A program made the position numbers and the translations under genes. From contig CBDAQR010000006.1 of the NCBI GenBank assembly GCA_965199055.1, forward strand, positions 1 through 12,437: 12,437 nt of DNA, written 5' to 3'. The DNA is from CBDAQR01 sp965199055 (GTDB lineage Bacteria; Pseudomonadota; Gammaproteobacteria; Pseudomonadales; Halieaceae). This document shows positions 1 to 6,625 of the stretch, one piece after another. Under the pieces are notes generated by a model. The model worked only from the letters and a program-made list of their open reading frames with translations. It was not told the origin of the DNA and did not search any database. The number at the start of each line of letters is the position of its first letter. The first letter of the stretch is position 1.

Positions 1-16
1 TGTGGCCTTACCGTCC
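1..16. repeat. 16-base terminal overlap, left copy
   Basis: TGTGGCCTTACCGTCC occurs at both ends of the window (here and at 12422-12437). Collapsing the two copies keeps the portal reading frame open and in phase, whereas reading them as a tandem repeat would not, since 16 is not a multiple of 3. The repeat is therefore a sign of circular assembly and not a biological terminal repeat. Confidence 0.85.
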
Positions 17-762
17 TTCTCTTCGGCTTTGCCGTTGGTTGAGCAGTCCAGCGACACCTCACTGACGATTGCCGCTGCCTTCTGTATGCGCTCTTGCTCT
101 GGAAGAGCCTGGAGCTTGTCGTCCTTCAGAACCAAGTCGCGCAATTCGTCCTTGGTGAAGAACTTCTGAAAGGCTACCCAGCCAACTTGTTCCCAACACA
201 CGCCAGGACCGCGACGAAACCTGTCATAGGGAACGAATTCGCATTTGACCTTTTCCCAGGCCAGATATTCTTCCATGACGGGTTCGCCGGCATCGTCCAT
301 AACCGGCAAGGGAAACTTCCCGTTGTCCATCGCAGGTCGCGTATCAAACAGCGGGTCATAGATAACCCGAACAACACCTCGGCCCGTCACCGTGAAATCC
401 CGAATGGCCTTCTCGGCTATCTCCTGCGCGTCGTATTCGTCCAGCTCATAGGCAAGGCCACGCTCAAGCATTTGAGCACCGCGACGTGCAACCTCGTCTC
501 TGTCATTGAACCGTGTGCGAATGTCTGGGACTGGCAGGCTGTTGAAAACGGCCGGGACAATCGTCTCAGTGTTCGAGTGCAGAATGTTGAATGCACCACC
601 CTGCTCGCCTGTGTATACCTTCCACGTCTCAGCAGCTTTATCGCGCCATTTCTTCTCTTCATCGGACGCGGCCGTGATACTGTCGAGATAGAAGGTTCGC
701 AGTTCGCCGGGCGTCTTGATATCGCCCAGGCTTTCATAGGTTCCGTCAGCGCGTTCAGACAT
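1..762 (-). CDS. Phage portal protein, N-terminal 254 codons (runs off the window start)
   Basis: This is the first part of the portal protein, which forms the ring at the special capsid vertex through which DNA is packaged and to which the tail attaches. The ATG is at 762-760, preceded by AGAGG with 6-base spacing, and begins MSERADGTYESLGDIKTPGE. The frame is open to base 1. It continues without a break into the frame at 12421-11141 when the identical 16-base window ends are overlapped, giving 680 residues in total, a size close to P22-type portals (about 725). This half is a mixed alpha/beta region with few repeats, including EKWRD-like and TGRGVVRVIYDP stretches typical of portal N-terminal domains. 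It follows the terminase stop (775-777) by 12 bases, as expected for the terL-portal order. Family assignment rests on the C-terminal half and gene order. Confidence 0.85.
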   Translation of the reverse strand, partial: MSERADGTYESLGDIKTPGELRTFYLDSITAASDEEKKWRDKAAETWKVYTGEQGGAFNILHSNTETIVPAVFNSLPVPDIRTRFNDRDEVARRGAQMLERGLAYELDEYDAQEIAEKAIRDFTVTGRGVVRVIYDPLFDTRPAMDNGKFPLPVMDDAGEPVMEEYLAWEKVKCEFVPYDRFRRGPGVCWEQVGWVAFQKFFTKDELRDLVLKDDKLQALPEQERIQKAAAIVSEVSLDCSTNGKAEEKDGKAT

Positions 763-774
763 GCATAACCTCTG

Positions 775-1129
775 TCATCGCTGCTTCCTCTTGAACCCGT
801 CGATTATCTCTTTGGCGCTCGGCAATCGTGCAGCCATTTGGCCGTCTTCAGCTTTGACTGGCCATTTTGGCTCTGGCTTCTTCTCAGGCTCTTTTGGCTT
901 GATGCCGCAGTTGATTGCGAACTCACCAAAAGCATCGGCCGCGTGCGAATTCTCGTCATGCAGTGGCGTGGTGTACGTCTGCATGGAGTCGTTCCACTTA
1001 CGCGAATATCGACGTAGCCGTTGAAGTCCTACTTGCACCCTTCCGGTGTCGTTGAAATGCACAGCCGGCAGGAGCTTCCTGACTGCGTTTATTCTGTCCG
1101 CAGGGTTTGCAGCCACACCAATGCGTAGC
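775..1129 (-). pseudogene. Terminase large subunit, C-terminal 117 codons, truncated by IS256
   Basis: Only the end of the packaging motor's large subunit (TerL) is left. The surviving frame starts at LRIGVAANPADRINAVRK and contains a block with VGLQRLRRYSRKWND followed by PLHDENSHAADAFGEFAI. This is the usual C-terminal nuclease-domain signature of TerL (HD-x-x-SH-x-ADAF), which carries one of the metal-binding aspartates. The ATPase domain and most of the nuclease domain are absent. The 5' break falls exactly at the outer end of an IS256-type inverted repeat (about 1129). The open frame continues antisense into the IS to 1443, but that extension is not phage sequence. The stop at 777-775 lies 12 bases before the portal start. 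The fragment cannot encode a working packaging motor. Confidence 0.85.
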
Positions 1130-2515
1130 GAGCTATGAGTGAATCTGGTGTCCGGGCGATTTGAATGACGGCGGTGCATCTGGTTGGAATGGCGTTGCCA
1201 AACATCCAGCCAACCGTTCAAGGACGCACCACCATGCACGACGCTACCATCATTGATTTCACTGGTCGAGATGCGGTCACAGACCCACTGACTGATCTTC
1301 TGCGCAAGGGCGCTCGGGATTTGCTGCAGGCAGCCATCGAGGCTGAGCGCGACGCCTTTCTCGCTGAATTTGCAGAACGGCGAACAACCGATGGCCGCTC
1401 GGCTGTTGTTGGCAGTGGCTACCATCCAGAGCGCGCCGTTCAAACCGGGATCGGGCCAGTCACGGTCAAAGTCCCGAAGGTCCGAGCGAAGGACGGCAAG
1501 CCTGTTACGTTCCGCTCTGCCCTTGTGCCGCCCTACGTGCGCAAGGCTAAATCCATCGAAGTCGCACTGCCCTGGCTGTATCTGAAGGGCATCTCCACGG
1601 GCGAAATGGGCGCGGCGCTCAAAATGCTACTTGGCCCTGAGGCCACCGGATTTTCTGCCAAGACCATTTCGCGCCTGAAGAGCCAATGGGCAGCAGAGTA
1701 CGACGACTGGCGCAAGGCCGATCTGAGCCGAGACGAATGGGTCTATGTCTGGGCGGATGGCATTTACAGCGTGTTGCGCGGCTCTGATGACCGGCTCTGC
1801 GTGCTCGTTGTCATTGGCGTTAACGCACGGGGCGAGAAGCATTTTCTTGCCATCGAAGACGGTGTTCGCGAAAGCACGCAAAGCTGGCGCGAAGTGCTTC
1901 TCGGCCTCAAGGCACGTGGGCTCGCCGCTCCGAAATTGGCCACCGGCGACGGGGCCATGGGGTTCTGGGCCGCGTTGGAGGAGGTTTTTCCGACGACGTG
2001 CCAACAGCGGTGCTGGGTGCATAAGACCGGCAACGTGCTGAACTACCTCCCCAAGCGGACCCAGCCCAAGGCCAAGAAGATGCTGCACGACATTTGGCAG
2101 GCCGAGACACGCGCGGACGCGCACGAGGCATTCGATCTGTTCATCAAGACCTTCGAGGCAAAATACCCCAAGGCCACCGAATGTCTGATCAAGGACCGCG
2201 ACGAATTGCTGACCTTCTACGACTTCCCGGCTCAGCATTGGCAGAGCATTCGCACGTCAAACCCGATCGAAAGCGCCTTTGCCACCATCCGTCACCGGAC
2301 CAAACGGACCAAAGGCTGCCTCAGCCGCGACGGCCTGCTGCACATGATGTTCAAGCTCGGCCAATGCGCAGAAAAAAGCTGGCGCAAACTGCGCGGCTTT
2401 GCTCACCTCGCCGAGGTCTTCCAGGGCGTCAATTTCGTCAACGGCATCAAGACATCAAACCAGGATCAAGCCGCCGCATGAGGAGCGCTTGGACACCAGA
2501 TTTGACAATAGCTCG
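1129..2515 (+). mobile_element. IS256-family insertion sequence with imperfect terminal inverted repeats
   Basis: The ends are imperfect inverted repeats. The left end reads CGAGCTAT, 5 variable bases, then AATCTGGTGTCC (1129-1153); the right end, on the other strand, has the same two blocks with a different 5-base spacer (2515-2491). The element is about 1387 bp and encodes one transposase. The flanks (left ...AATGCGTAG, right TATTCAGG...) show no 8-9 bp target duplication, which this family normally makes. The left flank is terL coding sequence and the right flank is the start of a tail gene that should lie many genes away. The element therefore sits at a rearrangement junction and is probably a hybrid of two copies. 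Confidence 0.85.
1234..2481 (+). CDS. IS256-family (mutator-type) transposase, 415 aa
   Basis: This is a DDE transposase for the surrounding element. The catalytic triad can be placed at Asp175 (WADGIYSV), Asp239 (LATGDGAMG) and Glu346 (SNPIESAFATIRHRT), with the QQRCWVHK motif near residue 260 between the second D and the E, as expected in this family. The length matches the usual 390-420 residues and the frame is intact, so the protein may be active. The start is taken as the ATG at 1234 because AGGA precedes it by 9 bases and the first residues (MHDATIIDFTGRD) look like known family N-termini. A longer frame from 1165 would begin inside the terminal region and is less likely. Confidence 0.93.
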   Translation: MHDATIIDFTGRDAVTDPLTDLLRKGARDLLQAAIEAERDAFLAEFAERRTTDGRSAVVGSGYHPERAVQTGIGPVTVKVPKVRAKDGKPVTFRSALVPPYVRKAKSIEVALPWLYLKGISTGEMGAALKMLLGPEATGFSAKTISRLKSQWAAEYDDWRKADLSRDEWVYVWADGIYSVLRGSDDRLCVLVVIGVNARGEKHFLAIEDGVRESTQSWREVLLGLKARGLAAPKLATGDGAMGFWAALEEVFPTTCQQRCWVHKTGNVLNYLPKRTQPKAKKMLHDIWQAETRADAHEAFDLFIKTFEAKYPKATECLIKDRDELLTFYDFPAQHWQSIRTSNPIESAFATIRHRTKRTKGCLSRDGLLHMMFKLGQCAEKSWRKLRGFAHLAEVFQGVNFVNGIKTSNQDQAAA

Positions 2516-2600
2516 TATTCAGGCCACGCCATGGCGCAGTGATGCCTTTGACGCGAGCAACGGCACCGCGTCTGTTTTTGTCTCGAAGAGGCTGGAGCAT
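2466..2600 (-). pseudogene. Next tail gene, first 28 codons, truncated and fused to IS256 end
   Basis: The ATG at 2600-2598 overlaps the gp4-like stop as TGATG. Phage-derived codons run to about 2515 and read MLQPLRDKNRRGAVARVKGI, then TAPWRGLN. This is the type of N-terminus (a 'V..V.GI.AP..G.N' pattern) that I associate with the gene following the gp4-like gene in alphaproteobacterial podoviruses. The frame then crosses into the IS256 end and stops at 2466, making a 44-residue chimera. The rest of the gene is absent from the window. Identification from 28 residues is tentative, but translational coupling and position support a real gene start. Confidence 0.6.
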
Positions 2601-3062
2601 CAGCTCAGGTTCCAGGAACCTTCTTGAGCCTGTGGCACAAGCGGGCGACGGCGAAGCGAGCCTTTGCCCAAGTTCATGACACGGTTGCCGCCGTCGTCTC
2701 CCTGAGCGCGCGCCTTCTTAATCTCGTAGGAACGGAACTCTTCTGCATAGTCGAAGCCTTTCGACGCCTTGTATCGCCAGATGGCTCCCAGAGTTAGAAG
2801 CTCCTCGTCAAACACGACTTCATCCGCATTATTTGTGAAAGTGCTCGCGTCTGCGGTGCCATCCACCGTAGCTGTATCGACCCAGAACTTGCTGATGTAC
2901 TCAAACACCATGCTATCGTTCACAGTTGGATCTGGAATGATGCGGATGTTGTTTCCGCTGAAGCGAAACGCATCGACAACCACGGTTGCTGTGAGGCTCG
3001 CTTGCTCCTGCCACTCCTGCGGTGTCATCGGCCCGACAACCTCGCGCTTACGAGTTCGATTG

Positions 3063-3510
3063 GTGTGCCCGGCATGGGCACTGGATTGGAGGTGAAAGTC
3101 CTTTACGGGGCGAGTTGGTAGCAACCGTGAGCCGAAGGCAACTGCACGTAGCATGATCCGTCGCGAGACGGCTCAGCTTCCGCTGCGAGGTCGTGTGGGG
3201 AGGAAGCCGGAGGCAAACCGCAGCACCGAACGAAAGTGAACTCCATTGAGGCAGTTTCAGCCGGGTGAGCGTGCCAATGAACGTGACGCCCAAAATCCAA
3301 CCGAGGCTGAGGCGGTAATCGGAGCGGCGGCGGCGGGACATTCAGTGTTCTTACCCGGGGAGGTCTGGGCAGGTCCGTGGTCTGTGCCTTGCACAGCGAC
3401 GGTAGACCGGGAGGAGGCAACGACGACCGGTCGATGTTTGCCCAGAAGTCGGATCTCTCCATACGAGCGAGGAAGCCGGTGAAAGTCGGCAGAGCAAAGG
3501 GAGAGATGGA
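3063..3510 (+). ncRNA. Group II intron 5' ribozyme part (domains I to early IV)
   Basis: These 448 bases have no protein gene of their own. They carry the 5' splice-site consensus and the purine-rich GGTGAAAGTCC block with GGTAGCAACCGTGAGCCGAAGG downstream (broken here by reading positions 3093-3147), which is characteristic of domain I of bacterial group II introns. The remainder should hold domains II, III and the start of IV. I did not fold the domain in full. The small open frames on either strand here are incidental. Confidence 0.8.
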
Positions 3511-4977
3511 TTGAGAAGAACGGTCCAACATCAATTGAAACTGGCGTTCGCCGACAGCCCATCCGGGGGCGGAAGCGACGGGGCCTCGGACGTATCCGCC
3601 GGTCGCGCGTTTCTGCTGCACAAAGCCAGAAGCAAGAGATCGTCAGGAACCGTTGCCGGGGCAGGTGATAGCGATCACCTGCTGGAAGACATCGCGTCGG
3701 AGGCAAATCTAGCTTCGGCGCTTGTCAACGTAGTGCGTAACAAGGGCGCACCGGGCGTTGATGGGCAGACGGTCGAAGAGGCAGAGGCCATTGCGCCAAA
3801 GCTTATCCGCCGTTTGCGCTGTGACCTGCTGGAAGGCCGATATCGGCCCGGAGACATCCTCCGGGTTTACATCCCCAAGCCCGGAGGCGGGCAACGGGGT
3901 CTCGGCATTCCGAACGTGATCGACAGGGTTGTGCAACAAGCCACGCTTCAGGTTCTGGAGCCTGTGTTCGAGCCAAGCTTTCATCCAAGCAGCCACGGCT
4001 TCCGTCCCAAGCGCGGTGCAGCAACGGCCATTGCAGAAGCAAAGGCACATCTTGAAGCTGGCCACCGAACGATCGTGGACCTCGATCTGGAGAAATTTTT
4101 CGATCGTGTCCATCATCAGCGCCTTCTTGACCGCATGGCCAGGAAGGTTGCGGATCGTCGGGTGATTGGTTTGGTGCGTCGGATGCTGCAAGCAAAGGTC
4201 GTGATGCCGGACGGCACGAGGATCAAACCCTTGGAAGGCACCCCGCAAGGAGGCCCGCTCTCGCCGTTCCTGTCCTGTATTGTCCTTGACGAACTGGATC
4301 AGGAATTGGCGCGGCGGGGACACCGGTTTGTGCGGTATGCGGACGACTGTTATGTGTTCGTCCGTAGCGCCCGCGCCGGTGATCGCGTGATGGCCTCGAT
4401 CACCCGGTTTCTTGAGGGCCGCATGCGGCTCCCGGTCAACCGGAAGAAGAGCGCTGTACGTCATCCAGGCGAGGTGCACTTCCTTGGGTTCCGCTTTCTG
4501 CTTCGCGAAGATGGGGGGATCGGTGTCCTTCTCTCCCAAGAAACGGAGCGGCGACTGGCGGCTACCATCCGAGAGATGACGCCCACCAATTGGGGGCGCT
4601 CGCTCTCATCGTGTATGGCGGGTCTCAGCCGCTACTTCAACGGGTGGATGGCGCACTTCCGGCTTTGCACGGAAGAGGGTGTCGAGCGATTGCGTGTATT
4701 CGACGCCCATATCCGCCGTCGGTTGAGAGCGATCATCGTGCGTCAGAAGAAGCGACCCCGCTTCCTTCTCCGGCATCTTTTGGCAATGGGGGCGAGCCGC
4801 AGGGCTGCCGCCAGCGCCGCGTATTGCGGCCGGGGTGTCTGGCACCAGTCCAACCGTCCGGGCATGACGCGGGCCTATCCGGTTTCCTGGTTCACAGGAC
4901 GACTGGTATCGCTGAAGACCCGATGGGAGGAACTTAACACCCCGCAGGTATCTGCCCAGCTTGAGCTGGCATTTTGA
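3511..4977 (+). CDS. ltrA: Group II intron reverse transcriptase/maturase, 488 aa
   Basis: The protein copies intron RNA during retrohoming and assists splicing. Reverse-transcriptase blocks are present in order: RGLGIPNVIDRVVQQA (129-144), SSHGFRPKRGA (160-170), the metal-binding VDLDLEKFFDRV (Asp190 and Asp192), TPQGGPLSPFLS (244-255) and the catalytic RYADD box (Asp278, Asp279). A maturase (X) domain follows, with LSRYFNGWM and a C-terminal YPVSWFTGRL stretch. There is no HNH endonuclease domain after it, so this is an endonuclease-lacking type. The start is a TTG at 3511, preceded by GGGAGAG with 6-base spacing; no better ATG is available. The short motif QLKLAF (residues 8-13) reappears as QLELAF at the very C-terminus (483-488). 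The frame is intact. Confidence 0.95.
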   Translation: MRRTVQHQLKLAFADSPSGGGSDGASDVSAGRAFLLHKARSKRSSGTVAGAGDSDHLLEDIASEANLASALVNVVRNKGAPGVDGQTVEEAEAIAPKLIRRLRCDLLEGRYRPGDILRVYIPKPGGGQRGLGIPNVIDRVVQQATLQVLEPVFEPSFHPSSHGFRPKRGAATAIAEAKAHLEAGHRTIVDLDLEKFFDRVHHQRLLDRMARKVADRRVIGLVRRMLQAKVVMPDGTRIKPLEGTPQGGPLSPFLSCIVLDELDQELARRGHRFVRYADDCYVFVRSARAGDRVMASITRFLEGRMRLPVNRKKSAVRHPGEVHFLGFRFLLREDGGIGVLLSQETERRLAATIREMTPTNWGRSLSSCMAGLSRYFNGWMAHFRLCTEEGVERLRVFDAHIRRRLRAIIVRQKKRPRFLLRHLLAMGASRRAAASAAYCGRGVWHQSNRPGMTRAYPVSWFTGRLVSLKTRWEELNTPQVSAQLELAF

Positions 4978-4990
4978 TGGACCAATCCAA

Positions 4991-5063
4991 AGAGCCGGAT
5001 GCGTGGTCCGCATGTCCGGTTCTGTGAGAGGCGCGATGGAGCAATCCATCGTGCCTACTCGAC
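4991..5063 (+). ncRNA. Group II intron domains V and VI
   Basis: Domain V is the hairpin at about 4992-5022, with the AGC triad at 4993-4995 and arms GAGCCGGATGCG / CGCATGTCCGGTTC. Domain VI follows at 5031-5056, with stem GGCGCGATGGA, loop GCAA and return arm TCCATCGTGCC (one G-U pair). The bulged adenine is A5057. These are the most conserved parts of the ribozyme, and both look intact. Confidence 0.9.
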
Positions 5064-5158
5064 TAGAATGTGTGGTTGATGAAGCGTTTGAAGTCGGTCG
5101 GCACTTGGTTGGTTTGCACTTCCTGCGCTACCGCCCCCGTTTCCGCTCCGAGGTGCAC

Positions 5159-5219
5159 CACCGCCAGGCCCTTTTTGAAATGAGGGCGCAAGCCCGAATG
5201 AAAAAAGGGCCTGGCGGTG
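5159..5219. repeat. Long hairpin with 18-bp perfect arms in the IS30 left arm
   Basis: The left arm CACCGCCAGGCCCTTTTT (5159-5176) is matched exactly by the reverse complement of 5202-5219. Inside it is a second short stem, GGGC GCAA GCCC (5184-5195), with a GNRA-type loop. The A/T tracts lie inside the stem, not after it, so it is not a standard terminator in either direction. It begins at the inner edge of the IS30 inverted repeat. Confidence 0.85.
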
Positions 5220-5282
5220 AAAATTTCGACAGGCGGAGCCTGCGATGACTTGAATCGCCGTTACCAATACCCCTACAGCAGA

Positions 5283-5300
5283 ATTGCGCACATGCGCAAT
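5283..5300. repeat. 8-bp-arm palindrome inside the IS30 left arm
   Basis: ATTGCGCA, a CA spacer and TGCGCAAT form a perfect dyad (5283-5290 and 5293-5300). It lies between the transposase stop and the long hairpin. It could be a protein-binding site or a structural element; nothing further can be read. Confidence 0.75.
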
Positions 5301-5366
5301 CGCCTCTCCGAACAGGCCGTGCCGAAGAGAGATTTCGCACTCTGCGCATCCCAGGTTTGAGAGCGA

Positions 5367-6335
5367 TCATGGCGGTGCCTGCGCATCTCTGAAGACCTCC
5401 TCCGGCGTCCGGAACCCGAGTGCCTTGCGCGGCCGTGAGTTGAGTAGATCCTCCACCGCCTGGACCTCGGCATCGGTCACAGACCGGAAATCCGTGCCTT
5501 TCGGCAGATACTGGCGAACCAGCCCGTTGGTGTGTTCGTTCAGTCCGCGCTCCCATGAGTGGTAAGGCCGGGCAAAATAGAACTTGGCATCAAGCGCCTT
5601 GGATAGGCTGCTGTGGCCTGCGAATTCCTTGCCATTGTCCGCAGTGATCGTGTGAACCAGGTGCCGATCCCCCTCCAGCCGGCGTATGAGCGCAGCTCCG
5701 ACCTCTTCAGCCGTTTTCCTGTCGACCCTTGCCAAGCGGGTCATCTTCGAAGCGCGGTCCACCACCGAAGCCACTGCGCCGCTTTGACCTGCACCGACAA
5801 TCGTGTCCGCCTCCCAGTCACCGATCCGCGACTTCTGTTCGACGATCGCAGGCCGCTCACTGATATCGACACGACCGGGAATGCGTCCCCGCCCGGCGTG
5901 GCGGCCGCCGCGCCAGTTCGGTTTCTTTCCCCGCCGCCGCAGCAGCTTGTATAGGCTGCCACCAGCCTTGCGGTCCGTGCGGACGTATTCGTAGATCCGC
6001 ATCCGCCCCACCATGACTTGGCCTTCCAGAAGCAGCCGACCCGAAATTTGCTCGGGGCTCCAGCCAGCTGCCAACTTCTCCTCGACCAATTGCCATAGGG
6101 CGGGTGTCATCTTCCTCGGCACCGATGACGCCCTGTGGCGGCGTTCTGTTGCCTTGTTATGAGCCTGTTTGTACCGGTAGCCACGGCCGCCGCTGTTGCG
6201 CTGCATCTCTCGACGGATTGTCGTGTGATGGCGTCCGAGCTCACGCCCAATGTCTCTCTGCGAGAGGCCGCTTTTCTTCAGCCCCCAAATCTGGCAACGT
6301 TCATCTTGGGTCAGGTGATGGTAGCCGCGAGGCAT
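5367..6335 (-). CDS. IS30-family transposase, 322 aa
   Basis: This is a DDE transposase. The N-terminus has the helix-turn-helix region typical of IS30 (HLTQDERCQIWGLKKSGLSQ then RDIGRELGRHHTTIRREM, residues 7-44). The catalytic region shows GDWEADTIVG (Asp177), TADNGKEFAGH (Asp233) and the SWERGLNEHTNGLVRQYLPK block with the catalytic Glu. The length matches the family and no frameshift is seen. The ATG at 6335 is preceded by AAAAGGAG with 9-base spacing. The gene lies on the same strand as the phage operon, so phage late transcription would read through it. Confidence 0.95.
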   Translation of the reverse strand: MPRGYHHLTQDERCQIWGLKKSGLSQRDIGRELGRHHTTIRREMQRNSGGRGYRYKQAHNKATERRHRASSVPRKMTPALWQLVEEKLAAGWSPEQISGRLLLEGQVMVGRMRIYEYVRTDRKAGGSLYKLLRRRGKKPNWRGGRHAGRGRIPGRVDISERPAIVEQKSRIGDWEADTIVGAGQSGAVASVVDRASKMTRLARVDRKTAEEVGAALIRRLEGDRHLVHTITADNGKEFAGHSSLSKALDAKFYFARPYHSWERGLNEHTNGLVRQYLPKGTDFRSVTDAEVQAVEDLLNSRPRKALGFRTPEEVFRDAQAPP

Positions 6336-6625
6336 AGGCGAATCTCCTTTTACAAGATTCTCGCCATCGCCTGGCCCGCCCGCAAGGAAGAACGCTCATC
6401 ACGCTGCCGTTTTCGCTGGTGCACTTCGGAGTGGCACGGGGGCGCCGAAAATGTCTTCTCCTTATGCAAAACAGTCCAGTCGAAACCATCGATAAGTTCG
6501 TTGCCCTCCTGCGTAACGAACCGCAGAAGGCGCGCAACATTGTTATCGTTGTTCCCGATAACAGTCGGCGGCACCGGAAGGCCGATGCCCCTTGCTGCGT
6601 CTTGAACGATGGTTAAGAGCGTCAT

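Larger units (their letters stand above)
3063..5063 (+). mobile_element. Group II intron (2001 bp), antisense to the phage operon
   Basis: The 5' end begins GTGTGCCCGGCATGGGC, matching the GUGYG consensus. The 3' end reads CCTACTCGAC, ending in AC with an unpaired A (5057) 7 bases before the splice site, where the branch point is expected. The boundaries are confirmed independently because joining 3062 to 5064 on the minus strand restores the gp4-like frame (...HTFY NRTRKR...). An RT/maturase is encoded at 3511-4977. As the intron is read in the plus direction and the interrupted gene in the minus direction, the intron RNA cannot splice out of gp4 mRNA. It behaves here as a retroelement insertion. 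Confidence 0.93.
5134..6444 (-). mobile_element. IS30-family insertion sequence with 3-bp target duplication
   Basis: Imperfect inverted repeats bound the element. The left end begins CCCCCGTTTCCGCTCCGAGG and continues GTGCACCA; the right end, read inward, has CCCCCGTGCCACTCCGAAG then TGCACCA, with about 24 of 29 positions matching and one gap. CCG at 5131-5133 and at 6445-6447 is the likely target duplication. Deleting the element plus one CCG joins ...KTFS to VAQEV... in frame in the gp4-like gene. The assigned ends are offset by about 2 bases between the two sides, so the exact terminus is uncertain by that amount. The length is about 1311 bp with one transposase, plus a 233-bp non-coding left arm holding two palindromes. 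Confidence 0.85.
2600..6625 (-). pseudogene. P22 gp4-like head-completion (tail accessory) gene, split by IS30 and a group II intron
   Basis: The gene lies in three pieces: 6625-6448 plus a 3-base target copy, then 5130-5064, then 3062-2600. Removing 5131-6444 (IS30 plus one target copy) and 3063-5063 (intron) gives an uninterrupted 236-codon frame that ends in ...QAQEGSWNLS. It starts MTLLTIVQDAARGIGLPVPP, continues ...HKEKTFS/VAQEVQTN... and ...FINHTFY/NRTRKREVV..., and has the typical gp4 features: a GFDW block, an F-x-N-R-T-R block, TPQEWQ, then FEYISKFWV and a GAIWRYKASKGFDYAEEF helix. gp4-type proteins plug the portal after packaging. The ATG directly abuts the upstream stop (TAAATG). 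As found, only about 59 N-terminal residues would be made before foreign sequence. The intron is antisense, so RNA splicing cannot repair it. Confidence 0.87.

Noticed and set aside
1..16. The 16-base end repeat as a phage cohesive or terminal repeat
   Set aside because: It falls in the middle of the portal gene and is only an overlap of a circular sequence; P22-type phages package headfuls and do not use such ends.
94..768. Plus-strand 224-residue open frame
   Set aside because: It is antisense to the portal N-terminal half, which has a good start, ribosome site and phage-like sequence; the plus frame has no recognisable content.
1627..2238. Minus-strand open frame inside IS256
   Set aside because: It is a shadow of the transposase, whose catalytic motifs are clear on the plus strand.
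3709..4539. Minus-strand 276-residue open frame inside the intron
   Set aside because: It overlaps the reverse transcriptase core (including YADD) on the opposite strand and has no own signals.
5159..5219. Long hairpin as a bidirectional terminator
   Set aside because: Its T and A tracts are inside the stem, not following it, so the normal terminator layout is absent.
6135..6605. Plus-strand open frame across the IS30 right end
   Set aside because: It spans transposase codons, the IS end and gp4-like codons in antisense, so it cannot be an evolved gene.
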